Counted from the stretch's first letter, positions 7,947 through 16,431 are shown. The stretch is DNA of 64,000 bases from JAAYAO01 sp051133435 (GCF_051133435.1 NZ_JBPGNY010000001.1:558001-622000), one strand, 5' to 3'. Notes: a model not told the origin generated them from the letters alone. Numbers and translations: made by a program.

Positions 7947-8950
7947 CACTGCTCCTGTTCGGTCACCGGTCGGAAAACCGGCAGGGTCAAGTCGGGGTCG
8001 GCGTCCAGCCATTCCAGGCGCACCGGCATCCCGATGGTGATGTCGGCGGGATCGATGCCCACCAGGTTGCTGATCAGGCGGGTGCCCTCGGCGAGTTCCA
8101 GCACCGCGATCGGCAGCGGGTAGTCGAAGGCCGGATGCGGCGGGTGGTGCGCCACGATGTAGCTGTAGACGGTGGCCTCACCGCTTGCCTCGACGGTGTC
8201 CCAGTTGAAGGACTGGCAGTGCGGGCAGGCCGGGCCCGGCGGGTGCCGCAGCTCCCCGCAGTCGGCGCAGCGCTGAATCACCAGACGGTGTTCCTTGGCC
8301 GCGTCGAACCAGAACTGGTTGTCCAGGTTGATCGCCGGACGGGGTCGCAGCGCGCGTGCCTTCCCTTCCTCGGGCTTCTCTTCCTCGGGCTTCTCGTCCA
8401 CGGCGGGCTTGTCCTGCGCGGGCATCCGTCCGGTGCCGGGCTTGAAGCGCAGGGTGCGCCAGTTCTGCACCGCCACGACCTCGTCGTTCTGGTCGCGGTA
8501 GGTGCGCACGGTGGTGATGAAGCGACCCACGCCCAGGCCGGTGGCCTTCTCCGGGGAGATCGATTCGACCACCTCGTCGGCGTCGACCTCATCGCCGGGC
8601 ACCAGTTCGCGGTGGAACTCGAAGTCCGAGTCGGTGGCCACCACCGAGGTGTAGCCGCCCTCGTCCAGCAAAGCGATCAGTTCGCCCATTCCTCCGGCAC
8701 CGCCGCCGGCCAGGTGTGCCTTCAGCCCGCGCATCGTCCAGGCCTGGGCCATCGTGGCGGGGGCCACGATCTGGTCGCGGCCGGTGGCCCGGGCGGCTTC
8801 GGCGTCGGTGTAGATCGGGTTCTCGTCGCCCATCGCCTCGACCCAGTGTCGGATCATCGCCTGGTTGACCGCATCCTGGCCCTTGCGTCGGGGGGTCACC
8901 TGGTGGCCGACGAAGGCCTGCAGCCGGGCTTCGTAGTCGTTGTCGCTCAT
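7946..8950 (-). CDS. chsH2: ChsH2: MaoC hydratase plus DUF35 (zinc ribbon/OB) fusion
   Basis: A 334-residue two-domain protein. Residues 1-175 are a MaoC hotdog domain (NPIYTDAEAARATG near 44, the partner half of the hydratase). Residues 180-200 are a charged Pro/Glu/Lys linker. Residues 205-334 are DUF35, with a zinc ribbon at Cys228, Cys231, Cys242 and Cys245 and a following OB fold. ChsH1-ChsH2 hydrates the steroid enoyl-CoA, and the DUF35 domain docks with Ltp2, which channels product into retro-aldol cleavage. The ATG at 8950 forms TGATG with the chsE2 stop. Upstream in-frame sequence is non-coding in character and was excluded. Confidence 0.88.
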   Translation of the reverse strand: MSDNDYEARLQAFVGHQVTPRRKGQDAVNQAMIRHWVEAMGDENPIYTDAEAARATGRDQIVAPATMAQAWTMRGLKAHLAGGGAGGMGELIALLDEGGYTSVVATDSDFEFHRELVPGDEVDADEVVESISPEKATGLGVGRFITTVRTYRDQNDEVVAVQNWRTLRFKPGTGRMPAQDKPAVDEKPEEEKPEEGKARALRPRPAINLDNQFWFDAAKEHRLVIQRCADCGELRHPPGPACPHCQSFNWDTVEASGEATVYSYIVAHHPPHPAFDYPLPIAVLELAEGTRLISNLVGIDPADITIGMPVRLEWLDADPDLTLPVFRPVTEQEQ

Positions 8951-10113
8951 CAGGCCCTCTTCACCCGCGGCATGTTCAGGCCCTGGGTGGCCACCATGTC
9001 GCGCAATACCTCGTTCACGCCGCCACCGAAGGTGTTGACGATGCCCTGACGGGAAAGCTGTTCGATCTGACCGGCCAGCTCGGCACCCGGCTGTTCGGGA
9101 CGCACCCGGCCACCCGCGCCCAGAATCTGGGTCAGCGCCCGCTGCACATCGATGTGGGTCTCGGTGCCGTAGGCCTTCGCGGCCCCGGCGGTGGCTCCTG
9201 TGAGCTTGTCCTCGTTGACCGCGGCGGTCATCTTCCAGTTCATCAACCGCATCGCCTCGAGCTTGGCGTAGGTGCGGGCGAACTCCGCACGCACCCAGGG
9301 CTTCTCGATCGCGCCGGTCTGCTTGGCCCAGGCGAGCACCTGCTCCCACAGGGCGATCATCCGGCCACCCAGGGCGGCCAGGCCGATCCGCTCGTGGTTC
9401 AACTGGGCGGTGATCAGGCGCCAGCCGCCGTCCACCTCACCGACGGTTTCACTGCGCGGTACCCGGACGTTCTCGTAGTAGGTCGCGGTGACGACCATGC
9501 CACCCACGGCCTGGATCGGGGTCCAGGAGAAGCCCTCGGCATCGGTCGGCACGATGATGATCGAGACGCCCTTGTGCTTGGGGGCCTCGGGGTCGGTGCG
9601 GGCGGCCAACCAGACGTAGTCGGCGGTGTTGGCGCCGGAGGTGAAGATCTTCTGGCCGTTGATCACCCAGTCGTCCCCGTCGGCGACGGCCTTGGTGCTC
9701 AGCGAGGCCAGGTCGGTGCCGGCGTTGGGTTCGGTGTAGCCGATCGCGAAGACGATGTCGCCGTTGAGGATGCCGGGCAGGAAGCGCTTCTTCTGTTCCT
9801 CGGTGCCGTACTGCATCAGGGTCGGGCCGACGGTGTTGACCGTGACGAAGGGGAAGGGCAGGCCGGCGCGCTGTACCTCGTCGAAGAAGACGTACTGCTC
9901 GTCCAGGGAGCGGCCCTGACCGCCGTACTCGGTGGGCCAGCCGATACCCAGCCAGCCGTCACGGCCGAACATCTTGACCACTTCGCGGAAACTCTCGCCA
10001 CCGACACCTTCTTCGCCGACCCGGCGGCGCTGTTCGGGGGTGAGTAGTTGGGCGAAGTAGGCGCGCAGTTCGCGGCGCAGCTCGAGCTGCTCCGGTGTTT
10101 CTCGCAAATCCAT
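8950..10113 (-). CDS. chsE2: Acyl-CoA dehydrogenase subunit ChsE2 (FadE29-like)
   Basis: A 387-residue acyl-CoA dehydrogenase of the FadE29 type, the catalytic half of the ChsE1-ChsE2 complex acting on the three-carbon sterol side chain. Marks: GIGWPTEYGGQG near residue 58, TEPNAGTDLASL near residue 133, GQKIFTSGA near residue 154, NHERIGLAALGG with the likely catalytic glutamate near residue 242, and the C-terminal FGGGVNEVLRDMVA. The start at 10113 (MDLRETPEQ) is chosen over an in-frame start 18 codons upstream because GAGGA sits 6 bases before it. It is first in the igr-like operon and divergent from a TetR gene. Confidence 0.87.
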   Translation of the reverse strand: MDLRETPEQLELRRELRAYFAQLLTPEQRRRVGEEGVGGESFREVVKMFGRDGWLGIGWPTEYGGQGRSLDEQYVFFDEVQRAGLPFPFVTVNTVGPTLMQYGTEEQKKRFLPGILNGDIVFAIGYTEPNAGTDLASLSTKAVADGDDWVINGQKIFTSGANTADYVWLAARTDPEAPKHKGVSIIIVPTDAEGFSWTPIQAVGGMVVTATYYENVRVPRSETVGEVDGGWRLITAQLNHERIGLAALGGRMIALWEQVLAWAKQTGAIEKPWVRAEFARTYAKLEAMRLMNWKMTAAVNEDKLTGATAGAAKAYGTETHIDVQRALTQILGAGGRVRPEQPGAELAGQIEQLSRQGIVNTFGGGVNEVLRDMVATQGLNMPRVKRA

Positions 10114-10128
10114 GTCAGTCCTCGGGTC

Positions 10129-10143
10129 TCTCGGGGAACGGGT
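10129..10143. promoter_or_regulatory. Weaker copy of the 15-bp palindrome, upstream of chsE2
   Basis: Read on the minus strand the site is ACCCG-TTCCC-CGAGA, two to three mismatches from the consensus drawn from the sites at 27501, 34224, 44638 and 50719. Its first ten bases including flank, TGACCCGTTC, are identical to the 34224 site. It lies 16 bases before the chsE2 start. Confidence 0.35.
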
Positions 10144-10190
10144 CAAGTTCACCAGAACGGTAGACACCTGTCAATCCCGTATCTATCAAT

Positions 10191-10211
10191 CTGTAGTGCG
10201 TAGGTATACAG
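10191..10211. promoter_or_regulatory. Inverted repeat CTGTA-N11-TACAG in the tetR / chsE2 divergent promoter
   Basis: CTGTA (10191-10195) and TACAG (10207-10211) are a perfect 5-bp inverted repeat with an 11-base spacer. It lies upstream of a TTGACA-like -35 hexamer for chsE2 (minus strand, 10174-10169) and just before the TetR gene's -10 box. It is a candidate site for the adjacent TetR protein, judged only from symmetry and position. Confidence 0.35.
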
Positions 10212-10227
10212 CAGTCTTGAAGATGTC

Positions 10228-10233
10228 TATGCT
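10228..10233 (+). promoter_or_regulatory. -10 box TATGCT for a probable leaderless tetR mRNA
   Basis: TATGCT ends 6 bases before the ATG at 10240 with GATTGG between, and there is no ribosome site. This matches the spacing of the other leaderless candidates in the window. Confidence 0.55.
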
Positions 10234-10239
10234 GATTGG

Positions 10240-10866
10240 ATGGACACCTCTCCACCGAACCCCCCGGTGGTTGCCCCGCTGCTGTCGCCGGCTCGGGCGG
10301 CCACCCGGCAGAAGCTCATCGCCGCCGCCATCGACCTGGCGACCGAGGGCGGCTACGAGGCGGTGACCGTGCGCACCGTTGCGGCCCGGGCCGAGGTGTC
10401 GGTACCCACCGCCTACCAGCACGCTTCCTCGAAGGACCAACTGCTGGTCGAGGCCCTGTTGGAACTGGGTGGGCGGTCCACCGCCGGCGTGCAGCAACGC
10501 CGACCCGCCGGGGACTCCCCCGCCGACCGGGTCAGCGACGTCTTCCGCCGGATCATGGCCCAGGTGGCCGACAAACCGCTGCTCTACCAGGCGATGTACC
10601 GCGCCTTCGTGGCCTGGGGGCCGGCCCTGCCCGAGGGCATCGGCTTCGGCCCCGAGCGCGCGGCGTGGATCGGTGCCGCCCTGCGCGCCGGGGACACCCA
10701 GGGCCATTCCGAGGAGTCCCTGGACGAGGCGGCCAGCATCCTGAGTTGCATGTTCCTGGGGGCAATGGTGTCGGTGACCACCGGCCGACCGATCCCCGAG
10801 GTGCTCGAGGTGCTGATCACCACCGTGCACCGTCTGCTCCCTTCGTCCGGCAATCAGCCGAAGTAG
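10240..10866 (+). CDS. TetR-family transcriptional regulator
   Basis: A 208-residue TetR repressor. The N-terminal helix-turn-helix covers about residues 18-65, with LIAAAIDLATEGGYEAVTVR, then VAARAEVSVPTAYQHASSKDQLL; the rest is a helical ligand domain with no recognisable ligand. It is divergent from the chsE2 operon, so sterol-derived CoA esters are a natural guess for the ligand, by analogy with KstR-type regulators, but this is inference. The last 13 bases overlap the convergent SDR gene. Confidence 0.85.
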   Translation: MDTSPPNPPVVAPLLSPARAATRQKLIAAAIDLATEGGYEAVTVRTVAARAEVSVPTAYQHASSKDQLLVEALLELGGRSTAGVQQRRPAGDSPADRVSDVFRRIMAQVADKPLLYQAMYRAFVAWGPALPEGIGFGPERAAWIGAALRAGDTQGHSEESLDEAASILSCMFLGAMVSVTTGRPIPEVLEVLITTVHRLLPSSGNQPK

Positions 10867-11615
10867 GCCTGGCCACCGTCCAGCGGTAGTACCGCGCCGG
10901 TCATGTACTGCAGGTCGGTGCCGACCAGGGCGACGACGGCTCGTCCGATATCGGCCTCACAGTCACCGATCCGCCCCATCGGGATGGTCTTGACGAACTC
11001 CGCGGCCTCTTCGGGGAAGTTCTCGGTCCACCACTGCAATGCCGGCGACAGCGCGTGCGGGGCGACCGCATTCACCCGAATGCCGTCGGCGGCCCATTCG
11101 GCGGCCGCGGTGCGCGATACCGCCTTCACCGCCTGCTTGGCCGCGGCGTAGGCGCCGTACCCGGTCGGATCCCAGCGCACCATCGCCGAGGTGACCAGGT
11201 TGATGATGTTGCCGCCCCCGCGGGCCACCAGGTGCGGGTGGGCCGCCTTCATCGCCGCGAAGGTTGCGAAGGGGCCGGAGACGAATCCCCTCTGGAAGCC
11301 GGCATCGTCCAGGTCGAGCAGTTTGCCGAGCTTGCCGGTGTAGGCGTTGTTCACCAGGATGTCGAGGCCGCCGAAGTCCTCGGCCACCTGATCGACCATC
11401 GGCTTGATCCCGTCGAGATCGGTCACATCGAGTTCGTAGGCTCGGGTCTTGACCCCGAGTTCGGCCAGTTCGGCCGCGGCCCGCTCGACCTTCTCCAGGG
11501 TCCGTCCGACCGCGGCGATCTCAACGCCCTCCTTGGCCAGGGCCGTGGCGATACCGTGCCCGACTCCCTGTCCGGCTCCGGTGATCAGAGCCACCTTTCC
11601 CGTCAACGCTCCCAT
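10854..11615 (-). CDS. Short-chain dehydrogenase/reductase
   Basis: A 253-residue classical SDR. TGAGQGVGHGIA near residue 12 is the nucleotide-binding glycine motif, NNAYTG replaces the usual NNAG at about residue 85, and YGAYAAAKQAVK near residue 150 holds the catalytic Tyr and Lys. VNAVAPHALSP follows, and the C-terminus has GAVLPLDGG. It oxidises or reduces a hydroxyl/keto group with NAD(P); being next to the igr-like operon, a steroid or hydroxyacyl-CoA substrate is plausible. The start at 11615 is set by AAGGAG 6 bases upstream. It is convergent with the TetR gene. Confidence 0.8.
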   Translation of the reverse strand: MGALTGKVALITGAGQGVGHGIATALAKEGVEIAAVGRTLEKVERAAAELAELGVKTRAYELDVTDLDGIKPMVDQVAEDFGGLDILVNNAYTGKLGKLLDLDDAGFQRGFVSGPFATFAAMKAAHPHLVARGGGNIINLVTSAMVRWDPTGYGAYAAAKQAVKAVSRTAAAEWAADGIRVNAVAPHALSPALQWWTENFPEEAAEFVKTIPMGRIGDCEADIGRAVVALVGTDLQYMTGAVLPLDGGQAYFG

Positions 11616-11710
11616 CGGCGCTCCTTCCCTCCCGGCCATCTTTGGTGCTGCCGTCGTCGACGGTCAGGACCGGTCCCGGTCATCGAAAACCTCGCCGGCG
11701 AAGTGGGCGA

Positions 11711-11788
11711 TGGATGAAAACGCACCCCAAGTGGGCGAAATGGGGTGCCGCGTGCCTCCTGACCGGCTGTGGGGTGCGTTTTCATCCA
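11711..11788. repeat. 78-nt palindromic element, copy 1
   Basis: Perfect 19-bp terminal inverted repeats (11711-11729 and 11770-11788; right arm TGGGGTGCGTTTTCATCCA) flank a 40-nt centre. A second element of identical length and arm sequence lies at 22801-22878. It sits in the 281-base gap between the SDR and the acyl-CoA ligase, where no gene was found. Short reading frames across it are not supported as genes. Confidence 0.8.
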
Positions 11789-11896
11789 CGGCGCCCGGCA
11801 ACCAGCAGAAACGCCTATCCCGGTGATCGATAACGGCCGTGAATTTGTGCTCGCCGGTCACACACCATGTCCTTCAACATCGTGGGAAGGGACAAG

Positions 11897-13528
11897 ATGA
11901 CTGACGCTGCGCAGATGCAGGCCCAAGTGATGGGCAAGCTGGTGGGTCCGGGCGGACCGTTCGAGATGGTGCCGGCCGAGGTCTTCGGCACCACCCTGCC
12001 GGTTTTCGCCAACCGTGATCGAAATCTGCAGCAGGTGCTGGCCGATTCGGCCCAATACGGTGACCGGCCCTACATCATCACCCGCGAGGAAACCCTGAGC
12101 TTCACCGATCATCTGCGCGAGGTGGCCGGTCTGGCCGAGAAGCTGCGCACCGACCACGGCATCGAGGCCGGCGACCGGGTGATGATCGCCGGGGCCAACC
12201 GGGTTGAGTGGATCGTGGCCTTCTGGGCGATCCAGGCCCTCGGCGCGGTGGCGGTGGCCGGCAATGCCTGGTGGAGTGCCCGGGAATGGGCCCACGGCCT
12301 CGGCCTGACCACCCCGAAGCTGGTGGTGGCCGATCGGAAGCGGGCCGATGCGATGGCCGAGGTGATCGGTGACCTGCCGCTGCTGTCCTTCGACGATGTT
12401 CGCGGCCACGGCACTTCGGACAGTGCCCTGCCCGAGGTCTCCTGCGATGAGATGGACCCGGCGGCGATCCTGTTCACCTCCGGCACCTCGGGCCTGGCCA
12501 AGGCCGTCACCCACGTGCACCTCAACATGTCGATGGTGAATGCCTACCACCGTATGAACGACGCCATCGCCACCGCCTTCGGTGACCCAACCGATCCCAA
12601 GGACAAGCGTTATCTGCTGGCCCTGCCGCTGTTCCACATCGCCAGCCTGCACAACCTGGCGATGCCGCGGCTGGCGACCGGGTCGACCGTGGTGCTGCAC
12701 CTGGGCGCCTTCGATGTCGACCAGGTGTGCCGACTGATCGAGTCGGCCCGGGTGACCAGCTGGGGCGCGCCGCCGACCATGGCGCACCGCATGGTCGAGC
12801 ACGGGGTGGAGGGCTATGACCTGTCCAGCCTGACCTCCTTCGCGCTGGCCACCGCCCCTTCCTCGCCGGCGTTCAAGGAGCGGGTGCGGGCCGGGCTGCC
12901 CTTCGCCACCCAGATGGTCGACTCCTACGGCATGACCGAAACCTCCACCGGGGCCGCGGTCGCCACCCCGATGGACGTGATCAACCATCCCGGCACGGTC
13001 GGCCGCGCCGGGCTCGGGATCCAGATCGAGATCCGCGATGTCTTCAACGAGCCGGTCGCCGACGGGGTCGAGGGCGAGGTATGTGTACGCAGCGCCTACA
13101 ACATGGCCGGGTACTGGGGCAATGAAGAGGCCACCCGGCAGGCCCTGGAGCCCGACCACTGGTTGCACACCGGTGACATCGGGATGTTGCGCGACGGCCT
13201 GCTGTACCTGACCAGCCGACGTTCGGACCTGATTCTGCGGGGCGGGGAGAATGTCTACCCCGCCGAGGTCGAGAACGTGTTGACCGAACATCCGGCGGTG
13301 CGGGAGGTGGCCGTGGTCGGCATCGAGCACGCCGACCTGGGCCAGGAAGTGATGGCCGTGGTGGTGATCGACGACCGGGCCGAGGTGTCGGAGGAGGCTC
13401 TGCAGGAGTATGCCGCCGGCCAGCTCGCCTACTACAAGGTGCCTTCCAAGTGGCAGCTCACCACCGAGCCGCTGCCGCGCAATGCCACCGGCAAGGTGGC
13501 CCGCAAGCAGCTCCCGGGTCAGGGCTGA
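11897..13528 (+). CDS. AMP-forming acyl-CoA synthetase (FadD-type)
   Basis: A 543-residue ANL-superfamily ligase that activates a carboxylic acid to its CoA thioester through an acyl-adenylate. ATP-binding motif LFTSGTSGLAKAVTH lies near residue 193; the T-rich YGMTETSTG motif near residue 345; the HTGDIG hinge aspartate near 425; the RRSDLILRGGENVYPAEVE region at 445; and the C-terminal catalytic lysine in ATGKVARK. Start 11897 is preferred over 11867 because GGGAAGG lies 7 bases upstream. The substrate is unknown; context suggests a steroid acid or long-chain acid. The MFS gene converges 6 bases downstream. Confidence 0.85.
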   Translation: MTDAAQMQAQVMGKLVGPGGPFEMVPAEVFGTTLPVFANRDRNLQQVLADSAQYGDRPYIITREETLSFTDHLREVAGLAEKLRTDHGIEAGDRVMIAGANRVEWIVAFWAIQALGAVAVAGNAWWSAREWAHGLGLTTPKLVVADRKRADAMAEVIGDLPLLSFDDVRGHGTSDSALPEVSCDEMDPAAILFTSGTSGLAKAVTHVHLNMSMVNAYHRMNDAIATAFGDPTDPKDKRYLLALPLFHIASLHNLAMPRLATGSTVVLHLGAFDVDQVCRLIESARVTSWGAPPTMAHRMVEHGVEGYDLSSLTSFALATAPSSPAFKERVRAGLPFATQMVDSYGMTETSTGAAVATPMDVINHPGTVGRAGLGIQIEIRDVFNEPVADGVEGEVCVRSAYNMAGYWGNEEATRQALEPDHWLHTGDIGMLRDGLLYLTSRRSDLILRGGENVYPAEVENVLTEHPAVREVAVVGIEHADLGQEVMAVVVIDDRAEVSEEALQEYAAGQLAYYKVPSKWQLTTEPLPRNATGKVARKQLPGQG

Positions 13529-13534
13529 GCCGGA

Positions 13535-14926
13535 TCAGCCTTCGGCATTCTTCGCCGGATGGGGGATGCCGAAGGCCAGCACCACCGACGACAGCGCCGC
13601 CACCACGGCGGTGATCAGGGCGATCGTCATCACCGCCGGGCCGGCGAAGTCGGCACCGCCGACCGATACCCGGTGCAGCGACAGGATCATCGCGGTCACC
13701 GCACCCGACACCGTGAGCCCGATCGTGCGCATCAGCGCGTTCAGGCCGTTGGCGGCCCCGGTGCGCTCATCGGGCACCCCGTTCATGATGATCAGCGGCA
13801 GGGCGGCATAGGTAAGCCCGAATCCGACGCTGGCCACCACCGTGGCGACGACGACCTTGGCCGGCCCGCCCAGAATCAGGGCCAGGCCGTAGCCGACCGC
13901 GACGAAGACCGAGCCGATCTGCAGGGTGGCGCGGGGCCCGACCCGCCGCGACACGATGCCCGACATCGGCCCGGCGAGCATCATCGCGATACCGCTGGGC
14001 ATCAGCAGCAGGCCGATGTGGGCCACGCTGAGCCCCAGGCCGTAACCCAGTTCGATCGGGGCGGAGATCATGATCGGAAAGACCAGGTTCGACACGAACA
14101 TGCCGTAGCCCATCGCGAAACCGGTGACATTGGCCCAGAACAACGACGGGGTCAGCGACAGTCGCAGATCGACCAGAGGGTCCTTGGTCCGCCACTGATA
14201 GACCAGCCACACCCCGAGCACCAGCAAGCCGGCGACCAGCAGGCCGAGCACCCGCAGGCTCAGCCAGCCCCACTCGGGGCCCTGGGTGATCACCACCAGC
14301 AGGGCGAGGGTGCCCACCGCGAAACCGATCGCGCCGGGGACGTCCATCGACCCCGCCCGGTGCCGGACGGGATCGGCCGGGATCACCCGCAGCACCAGCA
14401 GCATGCACAGCACCGATTGCACCGCGGCGAACCAGAACAGCCAGCTCCAGTGCACGTACATCAGGGCACCGGCCGAGATCGGCAGTGCCAGTGCCCCACC
14501 GAAGCCCATCGTGGCGCTCAGGGTGCCGGCCCCCGATTGCAGCCGGTGGGCCGGCAACAGGTCACGCATCAGGGCCAGTCCGATCGGGATGATGCCCATC
14601 CCGAGGCCCTGCATGGCCCGGCCGATCACCATCGGCACCAGGGAACTGCTCAGGGCCGAGACCACCGAGCCCCCGGCGACCACGGCCAGGCAGATCAACA
14701 GCATCCGGCGTTTACCGAAGATGTCGGCGAGCCGTCCGCTGATCGGGTGTGCCACGGCCCCGGTGAGCAGGGTCGCGGTGAGTACCCAGGAGGCGCCGAC
14801 CAGGTCGGTGCCGAGGATCGCCGGCAGATCCGGGATCAACGGCATCACGACCGTTTGCATCAGCACGGCGCTGAGTGCGGCCGCGCACAGCACCAGAACG
14901 ATCGTGGTCGGCCCCGGCCGCCTCAG
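13535..14926 (-). CDS. MFS transporter (14-TM drug/solute efflux type), apparent CTG start
   Basis: A major facilitator protein of about 463 residues with 12-14 hydrophobic segments. RLADIFGKRRML near residue 75 is the loop 2-3 motif A, and GLGMGIIPIG fits motif C of proton-coupled exporters. No ATG, GTG or TTG precedes the first membrane segment after the likely start area; CTG at 14926 overlaps the upstream stop as CTGA and has AAGGAG 14 bases before it. A GTG at 14893 would remove 11 residues and begin inside TM1. It is the last gene of the CoA-ester operon. Substrate unknown; export of steroid intermediates is possible. Confidence 0.78.
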   Translation of the reverse strand: MRRPGPTTIVLVLCAAALSAVLMQTVVMPLIPDLPAILGTDLVGASWVLTATLLTGAVAHPISGRLADIFGKRRMLLICLAVVAGGSVVSALSSSLVPMVIGRAMQGLGMGIIPIGLALMRDLLPAHRLQSGAGTLSATMGFGGALALPISAGALMYVHWSWLFWFAAVQSVLCMLLVLRVIPADPVRHRAGSMDVPGAIGFAVGTLALLVVITQGPEWGWLSLRVLGLLVAGLLVLGVWLVYQWRTKDPLVDLRLSLTPSLFWANVTGFAMGYGMFVSNLVFPIMISAPIELGYGLGLSVAHIGLLLMPSGIAMMLAGPMSGIVSRRVGPRATLQIGSVFVAVGYGLALILGGPAKVVVATVVASVGFGLTYAALPLIIMNGVPDERTGAANGLNALMRTIGLTVSGAVTAMILSLHRVSVGGADFAGPAVMTIALITAVVAALSSVVLAFGIPHPAKNAEG

Positions 14927-15546
14927 CGTGGTCGTGGGAGCTCCTTGGCGATGAAGAACCCCTCGGTGGTGACGGTGTGCACCCCGTTGGCCGCGATCGA
15001 CCCCTCGGTCCAGATCTTGCGTCCCTCGACGCGCACCTGTTTGCCGGTGATGGTCAGGGGCGTGAACAGTGGGGTCGGGTGGTGGTAGTCGACGGTGAGC
15101 CGGGCGGTCATTCCCGACAGCCCGCCCCACCAGTTCGCCACCCCGAGGGTGTGATCGAGCAGCATCGCCGACACCCCACCGTGGACGAATCCGGGCGGGC
15201 CCTGGTAGGGCAACCCAAGGGTCACCTCACCGGAGATCGAACCGTCCTCATGGCCGGTCAGGGCCAGCGGCGGGGCGATCGCGTTCTCGGGTCCGGTGAT
15301 CGGATCGTGCCGGGTGACGCCCTCCCCCGCCCACATGTCGACGAGTCGCTCGTCGATCGAGGGGGCGTGGGATTCCAGGTATTCGGCGACCTGATTCAGT
15401 TGCTCGGCGATCGGACGCATCTCCGCGGCGGTGTTGTCACCGGCATGCAGCAGGGCGTTGATCACCCGGCGGGCAGCGTCGACCGCCGCGTCCACCCCCT
15501 CGTTGTTGGGGGCGGCGGTGAGTTCGTCGCTGTGGGGTTCGGTCAT
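14923..15546 (-). CDS. Hotdog-fold thioesterase (PaaI/THEM4-like)
   Basis: A 207-residue protein whose C-terminal 130 residues form a hotdog thioesterase domain: GPPGFVHGGVSAMLLDHTLG near residue 117 is the PaaI/THEM4 active-site motif, where the loop before the central helix holds His and Gly-Gly and the helix holds the Asp. The N-terminal 70 residues are helical. Such enzymes hydrolyse acyl-CoA. Inside a beta-oxidation operon it could relieve dead-end CoA esters. It overlaps the MaoC gene by 4 bases (ATGA) upstream and the MFS gene by 4 bases (CTGA) downstream. Confidence 0.82.
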   Translation of the reverse strand: MTEPHSDELTAAPNNEGVDAAVDAARRVINALLHAGDNTAAEMRPIAEQLNQVAEYLESHAPSIDERLVDMWAGEGVTRHDPITGPENAIAPPLALTGHEDGSISGEVTLGLPYQGPPGFVHGGVSAMLLDHTLGVANWWGGLSGMTARLTVDYHHPTPLFTPLTITGKQVRVEGRKIWTEGSIAANGVHTVTTEGFFIAKELPRPR

Positions 15547-16418
15547 GCACGCACCTTGGCCACCGCGTGGGTGAGCACCGGGGCGTCGTCGCGTTCGGGG
15601 CAGGTGGATGCCAGCAGCAACTCGTCGCCCTCGCGCCACACCTTGGTCTCGATGGTCTGACCCGGGTAGATCGATCCGGCGAAGCGGACGGTCAGGGACT
15701 CGAGCCGGGTCGGGTCACCGTCGAGGACTTCGTCGACCAGGGTGCGGGCCACGGTTCCGTAGGAGGCCAGGCCGTGCAGGATCGGCTTCTCGAAGCCGGC
15801 CATCGAGGCGAAGGCCGGGTCGACGTGCAACGGGTTCAGATCACCGTTGAGCCGGTACAGCATCGCCTGACGTTCGTCGGTGGCCGAGGTCAGCACATGG
15901 TCGGGTTCACGTTCGGGTGCCGACCAGGTGCTCTGCGGGCCCGGGTCACCCCCGAAACCGCCCTCACCGCGCACGAAGATCTGCATCACATTGGTCCACA
16001 GCGGGGCGCCGTCGGCGTCGGTCGCGGCGGCTTCCATCTCGATCACCGCGGCCTTGCCCTTGTCGTAGATGTTGCTGACCCGGGTGGCCACCGAGGCGGT
16101 GCCGCTGGCCGGAATCGGCTGGTGCACCGTCACCGTCTGGCCTCCGTGGAGCACCTTGTACAGGTCGATGTCCAGGCCCGGACGGTCCAGTCCGGAGGTG
16201 CCGCCACCGCGGTCCTCCCCGGCCGAGATGCCCCCGCCGGCGACCATCGCGAAGGTCGGCAGCACCTTGAGGTTCTTCTCGTAGACGTAGTCGAGATCGT
16301 CCTCGCCCCGGTTCCCGGCTCCCACCGAGAGGTTGTAGAGCAGGACGTCGCGGCGGGTCCAGGCAATCTCTGCGGTGGTCGGCTCGGCCTCGAGCGCCAC
16401 CTTCGGATCGATCGGCAT
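15543..16418 (-). CDS. Double-hotdog MaoC enoyl-CoA hydratase
   Basis: A 291-residue hydratase-2 type protein with two fused hotdog domains. The N-terminal half has RRDVLLYNLSVGAG near residue 23; the C-terminal half carries the catalytic motif YRLNGDLNPLHVDPAFA near residue 195 (Asp and His), then GFEKPILHGLASYG. It is similar in layout to Mycobacterium Rv3538 (Hsd4B) and eukaryotic MFE-2 hydratases, which hydrate long-chain or sterol side-chain trans-2-enoyl-CoA. Context between a thiolase and a thioesterase supports sterol side-chain beta-oxidation. The start at 16418 matches the conserved domain onset. Confidence 0.85.
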   Translation of the reverse strand: MPIDPKVALEAEPTTAEIAWTRRDVLLYNLSVGAGNRGEDDLDYVYEKNLKVLPTFAMVAGGGISAGEDRGGGTSGLDRPGLDIDLYKVLHGGQTVTVHQPIPASGTASVATRVSNIYDKGKAAVIEMEAAATDADGAPLWTNVMQIFVRGEGGFGGDPGPQSTWSAPEREPDHVLTSATDERQAMLYRLNGDLNPLHVDPAFASMAGFEKPILHGLASYGTVARTLVDEVLDGDPTRLESLTVRFAGSIYPGQTIETKVWREGDELLLASTCPERDDAPVLTHAVAKVRA

Positions 16419-16431
16419 TTTCCGGCTCCTC

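Noticed and set aside
8951..9349. N-terminal extension of chsH2 into chsE2
   Set aside because: The extra 133 codons are Arg/Gly-rich shadow sequence; MSDNDYE at 8950 begins the MaoC domain and overlaps the previous stop as TGATG.
11603..11861. Small frames across the 78-nt element after the SDR gene
   Set aside because: Both strands give similar Asp-Glu-Asn-Ala-Pro and Gly-Ala-Phe-Ser peptides only because the DNA is an inverted repeat.
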